The position numbers were made by a program, and so were the translations under genes. Shown here piece by piece: positions 6,793 through 10,848 of a stretch of 10,848 nt of DNA (positions are counted from its first letter, which is position 1; every line of letters begins with the position of its first letter). The stretch is from contig CAIMVB010000165.1 in the NCBI GenBank assembly GCA_903844785.1, positions 1 through 10,848 of the forward strand. The letters are read 5' to 3'. Source of the stretch: an uncultured Rhodospirillales bacterium. GTDB lineage: Bacteria; Pseudomonadota; Alphaproteobacteria; Acetobacterales; Acetobacteraceae. The notes beneath the pieces are model-generated. The model was given only the letters and a program-made list of their open reading frames with translations. It had not been told where the DNA came from and did no database searches.

Positions 6793-7836
6793 GTGGCTGC
6801 TGAACGTTGGTTGCATCCGCTGGGCCTGCTGTCAGGCCCAGCCGCGTTTCGGGCGATTGGTGAAGGTCAGGCGCTGCCCTTGCAGGGTGGCGATCTGGCC
6901 TTTTCGCTGGCGCGGCTTGTGGAAGATGGCCGTGAAATCGCAACCCTGCCTGTAGCGGCGTTGCCTGAAGAATGGGGCGATGAGATTGAAGCGGTAACCG
7001 CCCGGCCCGCGCCTTTCGCTGGCATTGCGGCATCGCGCCCCCTGGTGATGGGTATTCTCAACATCACCCCCGATAGTTTTTCCGATGGTGGGCGGCATTT
7101 TGATGCAAGTGCGGCGATTGCCGCGGGCCATGCCATGCTGGAAGCGGGCGCGGATATTTTGGATGTCGGCGGTGAATCCACGCGACCCGGCGCGGCACCC
7201 GTGCCGCCTGAGGAAGAAATTGCGCGCGTCATCCCCGTCGTGCGGGAATTGGCCAAGGCCGCGCCGATCAGCATTGATACACGGCATGCGGCGACCATGC
7301 AGGCCGCTTTGGAAGCCGGCGCTGAAATCATCAACGACGTCACCGCGCTCCGCCATGATCCGGCGGCGGTGGATTTCCTCGCGCGCACACAAACACCGAT
7401 AATCTTGATGCATATGCCGGGCACTGACCCGCGCGAGATGCAGGCAAAGGCTGATTACGCCGATGTGGTGTTGGAAGTGGCGCGCTTTCTGCGCGATCGG
7501 GTCGCCACGCTGGAAGCGTTGGGCATTGCGCGCGCGCGCATCGCGATTGATCCCGGCATCGGCTTTGGCAAGACTATGGCGCATAATCTGGCCTTGATTG
7601 AAGCCCTGCCGATCCTGGCAGGGATTGGATGCCCTATTCTGCTCGGTGCTTCGCGCAAGCGCTTCATTGGCACGTTATCGGGCGTGGAGGCAGCGGAAGA
7701 TCGCTTGGCTGGCAGTTTGGCCGTAGCGCTTGCAGGCGTGGCGCGTGGTGCAGCGATTTTGCGCGTGCATGATGTGGCGGAAACCATTCAGGCGCTGGCC
7801 GTCTGGCAGGCTTGCGCGAATGGTACGGCCAAGTAA
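6793..7836 (+). CDS. folP: Dihydropteroate synthase with N-terminal extension
   Basis: Cytoplasmic TIM-barrel enzyme of folate synthesis; it joins 6-hydroxymethyl-dihydropterin diphosphate and p-aminobenzoate, and is the sulfonamide target. Core motifs are all present: MGILNITPDSFSDGG (86-100), GGESTRPGA (126-134), SIDTRH (160-165), EIINDVTAL, LMHMPG, IDPGIGFGK (252-260), GASRKRFIG (285-293) and RVHDV (324-328). The protein has 347 residues, while classical enzymes have about 270-290. The excess is an 80-85-residue segment before the barrel with no motif I recognise, beginning AAERWLHPLGLLSGP. Start GTG 6793 lies 3 bp after the ftsH stop without a clear ribosome-binding site, so translation is probably coupled to ftsH. 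No canonical start with a good ribosome-binding site was seen close to the barrel. The core call is certain; the exact start is less so. Confidence 0.95.
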   Translation: MAAERWLHPLGLLSGPAAFRAIGEGQALPLQGGDLAFSLARLVEDGREIATLPVAALPEEWGDEIEAVTARPAPFAGIAASRPLVMGILNITPDSFSDGGRHFDASAAIAAGHAMLEAGADILDVGGESTRPGAAPVPPEEEIARVIPVVRELAKAAPISIDTRHAATMQAALEAGAEIINDVTALRHDPAAVDFLARTQTPIILMHMPGTDPREMQAKADYADVVLEVARFLRDRVATLEALGIARARIAIDPGIGFGKTMAHNLALIEALPILAGIGCPILLGASRKRFIGTLSGVEAAEDRLAGSLAVALAGVARGAAILRVHDVAETIQALAVWQACANGTAK

Positions 7837-7851
7837 CGGAAGCTATTCCCT

Positions 7852-9165
7852 ATGAAGCAAATGCATCTTGGCGCCTTTATGCGCCCCGTCAGCATCCATA
7901 CTGGCTGGTGGCGTCACCCGGATTCAGCGCCGGAAGCGAATTTCAGCTTGAAGCACCTGGTCCAGTGCATCCAAACCCTGGAACGCGGCAAATTCGATGC
8001 CTTTTTCATGGCGGATCACTTGGCCGTGCTGAACATGCCGATTGAAGCGCTGAAGCGCAGCGGCACGGTCACGTCCTTTGAGCCCTTTACGCTGCTATCA
8101 GCCCTTGCGATGGTGACGGAAAGGATCGGGCTGATCGCGACAGCCTCCACCACCTATGACGCGCCCTATCATATCGCACGGCGCTTTGCCTCGCTTGATC
8201 ACATCAGCGCTGGGCGCGCGGGGTGGAATATTGTCACCACCTCCAACCCCGATGCGGCGCGCAATTTCGGCATGACCGAACACATGGACCACGCCGAACG
8301 CTATGCCCGCGCGCGTGAGTTTCATGATGTAGTCACCGGGCTTTGGGACAGCTTCGCGGAAGATGCCTTCATTCGGGACAAGGAAAGCGGCGTCTTTTGG
8401 GATCCCGCGCGGATGCATAAGCTCAATCACGAAGGCAAATATCTCTCCATCGCGGGGCCCTTGAATATCGCGCGGCCGGTGCAGGGCTGGCCCGTGATTG
8501 TGCAGGCCGGCGCTTCGGACTCAGGCCGGCAATTGGCCGCCGAGGTTGCGGAGATGATCTTTGCCGCCGGTGGCCCCATGGCTGATGCGCGCGCCTATTA
8601 CGCCGATATCAAATCCCGCGCTGCCAAGGCTGGGCGCGATCCGACGCTGATCAAGATTTTGCCCGGCGCTTTGGTGACGGTGGCGGAGTCCGATGACGCC
8701 GCGCGCGAAAAACGCGCGCTATTGGACAACCTTGTGCATCCCGATAGCGGCATCGGCGCGCTTTCCATCTCGCTTGGCGTGGATGCGCGTGGCTTTGATT
8801 TGGACGCGCCCCTGCCCGAGATCCCAGAGACCAATCAAAGCCAAAGCGGGCGCCAGCGCGTTTTGGAACGCGCGCGGCGGGAAAACCTGACCGTGCGGCA
8901 ATTGGCCGTGGCGCTTGGCGGCTATGGCGGCCTTTCCTTCACCGGCAGCGCCAAAACCATCGCCGATGAAATGCAGGCCTGGCTGGAAGCCGAAGCCTGT
9001 GATGGCTTCAACATCATGTTCCCGACCATCCCCGGCGGGGTTGAGGATTTCGTGCGCTTGGTGGTGCCAGAATTGCAACGGCGGGGGATATTCCGGCGGG
9101 AATATGCGGGCACCACGCTCCGGGATCATCTGGGGCTGCCGCGCCCGCGGAACCAGTTCTTTTGA
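7852..9165 (+). CDS. NtaA/SnaA/DszA-family FMNH2-dependent monooxygenase (luciferase-like)
   Basis: Flavin monooxygenase of the bacterial-luciferase superfamily, class C, which uses FMNH2 supplied by a separate reductase to oxidise a small organic substrate in the cytoplasm. Family signs: a first strand with HLGAFMRP (5-12), KFDAFFMADH (47-56), EPFTLLSALAMVTERIGLIATASTTY (77-102, given here by its ends EPF and TTY), FASLDHISAGRAGWNIVTT (112-130), EGKYLSIAGPLN (194-205), GWPVIVQAGASDSGRQLAA (212-230) and a C-terminal GTTLRDHLGLPRP-like end (420-432). At 437 residues it has the normal length. ATG 7852 has GGAAG nine bases upstream; ATG 7861 is an alternative. It lies only 15 bp after folP, so it is probably co-transcribed. 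Characterised relatives act on nitrilotriacetate, EDTA, dibenzothiophene sulfone or pristinamycin II; the substrate here cannot be told. No reductase gene is in the window. Confidence 0.88.
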   Translation: MKQMHLGAFMRPVSIHTGWWRHPDSAPEANFSLKHLVQCIQTLERGKFDAFFMADHLAVLNMPIEALKRSGTVTSFEPFTLLSALAMVTERIGLIATASTTYDAPYHIARRFASLDHISAGRAGWNIVTTSNPDAARNFGMTEHMDHAERYARAREFHDVVTGLWDSFAEDAFIRDKESGVFWDPARMHKLNHEGKYLSIAGPLNIARPVQGWPVIVQAGASDSGRQLAAEVAEMIFAAGGPMADARAYYADIKSRAAKAGRDPTLIKILPGALVTVAESDDAAREKRALLDNLVHPDSGIGALSISLGVDARGFDLDAPLPEIPETNQSQSGRQRVLERARRENLTVRQLAVALGGYGGLSFTGSAKTIADEMQAWLEAEACDGFNIMFPTIPGGVEDFVRLVVPELQRRGIFRREYAGTTLRDHLGLPRPRNQFF

Positions 9166-9190
9166 AAAGCGACGCGTTATCGGCAAATCA

Positions 9191-9220
9191 TTGAACAGAA
9201 GCCGCATTCAACGCTAGATT
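9191..9220 (+). promoter_or_regulatory. Likely promoter of the substrate-binding protein gene
   Basis: TTGAAC (9191-9196) and TAGATT (9215-9220) are 18 bp apart; CTAGAT (9214-9219) gives 17 bp. Each hexamer matches the sigma-70 consensus at four positions. The pair lies in the 106-bp gap between the monooxygenase gene and the transporter gene and leaves a leader of about 45 bases. No T-rich terminator for the upstream operon is visible in the gap. Confidence 0.45.
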
Positions 9221-9260
9221 GCCGCCATCGGATCGGGCGATGGGCTTCGCCTTAGCAAGC

Positions 9261-9265
9261 GGGAG
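9261..9265 (+). promoter_or_regulatory. Ribosome-binding site of the substrate-binding protein gene
   Basis: GGGAG lies 6 bases before ATG 9272 and fixes this start. It agrees with the signal peptide that begins there. Confidence 0.7.
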
Positions 9266-9271
9266 ACAAAC

Positions 9272-10848
9272 ATGCTTCAAAGACGTCACCTTCTGGGTGG
9301 AGCGGCGGCGCTCCCCTTCGCGTCCATCGGCGCACCGGCCATCGCACAAGCGCCGCGCGTGCTGAAATATGTGCCGCACGCCAATTTGCCGAATATCGAC
9401 CCCTTCACCAATACCGCCTTTGTCGCGCGCGACCATGCCTTCCTGGTCTATGACCAGCTTTATGGCATGGATGATAAATTCCAGCCGCGCCCGCAAATGG
9501 TCGAAGGTCATGTCGTTGAAAATGACGGCAAGACCTGGCGTTTCACCCTGCGTGAAGGGCTGAAATTCCATGATAATACGCCGGTGCGTGGGCGCGATTG
9601 CATCGCTTCCATCAAGCGCTGGGGCCGGCGCGATGCCTTCGGCCAGGTGCTGATGGCGCGTGTTGCCGATATGGTTGAAGTCAGCGACCGCGTGTTTGAA
9701 ATTCGCCTGACCGCGCCCTTCCCGAAAATGCTCGATTGCCTGGCGAAGGTCACCACAAGCTGTCTGTTCATCATGCCGGAACGGCTGGCCAATGTGGACG
9801 CCTTCACGAACATCACGGAAGCGGTTGGCAGCGGGCCTTATCGATTCATCCAGAATGAATGGGTGCCGGGCTCGATGCTCGCCTATGCGCGCAATGCGGA
9901 TTATGTGCCGCGCCAGGAAGCGCCTTCCATGACCGCCGGCGGCAAGGTGACGCATTTTGACCGTGTGGAATGGCGGATCATTCCGGATGCCAGCACTGCA
10001 TCCGCCGCGCTGCAATCGGGTGAAATTGATTGGTGGGAACAGCCAACCGCTGATTTGTTCCCGCTTTTCTTGCGCGGTAACGCGGCCCGCAACATCAAGG
10101 TGGATATCATCAATGATACCGGGCTGATCGGGATTTTCCGTCCGAATCATCTGACCGCCCCCTTCAATAACCCCGCCGTACGCCGCGCCGTGCTGACCGC
10201 CGTTAATCAGATTGACTTCATGACGGCGATCATTGGTACGTCCGGTGTTGAAGGCCGCGCTGATCTCCGCCGCGAAGGCATTGGCTATTTCGCTCCGGAA
10301 AGCCCGATGGCGAGCAATGTTGGCATGGAACGCATGCGCAAAAGCATTGATGCCGCGCGCGCCGAATTGCAGGCGGCTGGCGCGATGGGGCAGCGCCTGG
10401 TTCTGCTGAACGCGACCGATCTTGCGTCCATCAATGCCGCCACGCTTGTCGGCGCTGATCTGTTCCGCCGCATGGGCTTCAATGTGGATCTGGTCAGCAC
10501 GGATTGGGGCACGCTGGTCGCCCGCCGCGCGAGCAAGAGTTCGCTTGATCAAGGTGGCTGGTCTGGCTTCTTCACCTTCTGGTCCGGGATTGACCATTGG
10601 AACCCGGCAAGCCATGCCTCCATCCGCGGCCATGGCGATAATGCCTGGGCGGGCTGGCCGACCATCCCAGCCTTGGAAGCGCAGCGCGATGCCTGGTTCA
10701 ATGCGCCGGATGCGGCAGCGGAAGCGGCGGCGGGCCGGGAGATGCAGCGCATTGCGTTTGAAGAAGTGCCCTATGTGCCGACGGGCATGTATTACCAGCC
10801 TACCGCCTATCGCCGGAACCTGACCGGTATGCTGAAGGGCCAGCCGCC
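9272..10848 (+). CDS. ABC transporter substrate-binding protein, family 5 (peptide/oligopeptide type), 3' end outside window
   Basis: Periplasmic binding protein of the DppA/OppA/NikA class that delivers peptides, nickel complexes, glutathione or other small solutes to an ABC permease. The frame stays open for 525 codons to the right edge; since relatives have about 500-540 residues, only a short tail is probably missing. The leader MLQRRHLLGG has twin arginines and ends in AIA|Q (cleavage after 25), which suggests Tat export. Family motifs: VYDQLYGMD (59-67), WRFTLREGLKFHDNTPV (89-105), DCIASIKRW (109-117), GSGPYRF (186-192), ASAALQSGEIDWWEQP, FNNPAVRRAVLTAVNQ, and the near-terminal EEVPYVPTGMYYQP. 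Start ATG 9272 has GGGAG at good distance. The preceding monooxygenase gene may act on the imported compound. The ligand is unknown, and permease and ATPase genes would be expected beyond the window. Confidence 0.9.
   Translation, partial: MLQRRHLLGGAAALPFASIGAPAIAQAPRVLKYVPHANLPNIDPFTNTAFVARDHAFLVYDQLYGMDDKFQPRPQMVEGHVVENDGKTWRFTLREGLKFHDNTPVRGRDCIASIKRWGRRDAFGQVLMARVADMVEVSDRVFEIRLTAPFPKMLDCLAKVTTSCLFIMPERLANVDAFTNITEAVGSGPYRFIQNEWVPGSMLAYARNADYVPRQEAPSMTAGGKVTHFDRVEWRIIPDASTASAALQSGEIDWWEQPTADLFPLFLRGNAARNIKVDIINDTGLIGIFRPNHLTAPFNNPAVRRAVLTAVNQIDFMTAIIGTSGVEGRADLRREGIGYFAPESPMASNVGMERMRKSIDAARAELQAAGAMGQRLVLLNATDLASINAATLVGADLFRRMGFNVDLVSTDWGTLVARRASKSSLDQGGWSGFFTFWSGIDHWNPASHASIRGHGDNAWAGWPTIPALEAQRDAWFNAPDAAAEAAAGREMQRIAFEEVPYVPTGMYYQPTAYRRNLTGMLKGQP

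Noticed and set aside
9191..9211. TTGAA-N11-TTCAA as an operator
   Set aside because: The arms are only 5 bp and the first one is part of the proposed -35 element; centre spacing of 16 bp does not fit a whole number of helical turns well.
9236..9251. GGCGA/TCGCC hairpin in the leader of the binding protein gene as a riboswitch or terminator
   Set aside because: A 5-bp stem with a 6-base loop and no further conserved structure is expected by chance in GC-rich DNA.
9188..10633. Long minus-strand ORF of 481 codons opposite the substrate-binding protein gene
   Set aside because: The + strand frame over the same bases has clear family 5 motifs, a signal peptide and a ribosome-binding site. The minus-strand product is His/Arg/Ala-rich with no motif, typical of a mirror frame in GC-rich DNA.

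Overview
The window looks like a chromosomal piece of a GC-rich alphaproteobacterium, most likely a member of the Rhodospirillales/Acetobacteraceae (Roseomonas-like). This rests on the gene order (tolA-tolB-pal-cpoB-tilS-ftsH-folP), the GC-rich codon use and the style of the proteins. It was judged from memory of these families, not from a search. All supported genes lie on the + strand. I found no RNA gene, insertion sequence, CRISPR array or prophage part.

Layout. Positions 1-655 hold the C-terminal part of TolA (5' end outside the window), followed by TolB, the outer-membrane lipoprotein Pal, and the periplasmic TPR/coiled-coil protein CpoB (YbgF). Together these form the distal half of the Tol-Pal system, which ties the outer membrane to the peptidoglycan and constricts it at division. 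Next come TilS (tRNA-Ile lysidine synthetase), the membrane AAA+ zinc protease FtsH and dihydropteroate synthase FolP, spaced like an operon. From about 7840 the content changes to accessory metabolism: an NtaA/SnaA/DszA-type flavin monooxygenase and, after a 106-bp gap with a plausible promoter, a family 5 (peptide/oligopeptide-type) ABC substrate-binding protein that runs off the right end.

How the genes work together. TolA, TolB, Pal and CpoB form one envelope machine. TilS, FtsH and FolP are housekeeping functions often found beside it in alphaproteobacteria. The monooxygenase and the binding protein may form an uptake-plus-oxidation pair, but no substrate can be named.

I see no clear new multi-gene system. 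The points most worth a second look are: a His in place of the usual Asp in the TilS PP-loop, together with a TilS start that probably lies upstream of the only canonical start codon; a cluster of TCACGC half-sites and a 21-codon leader ORF overlapping the ftsH start as GTGA; a perfect 13-bp palindrome next to a TTGACC box before pal; a GC-rich stem between pal and cpoB; a long N-terminal extension on FolP; and the change from core to accessory genes right after folP, where glmM is often found.
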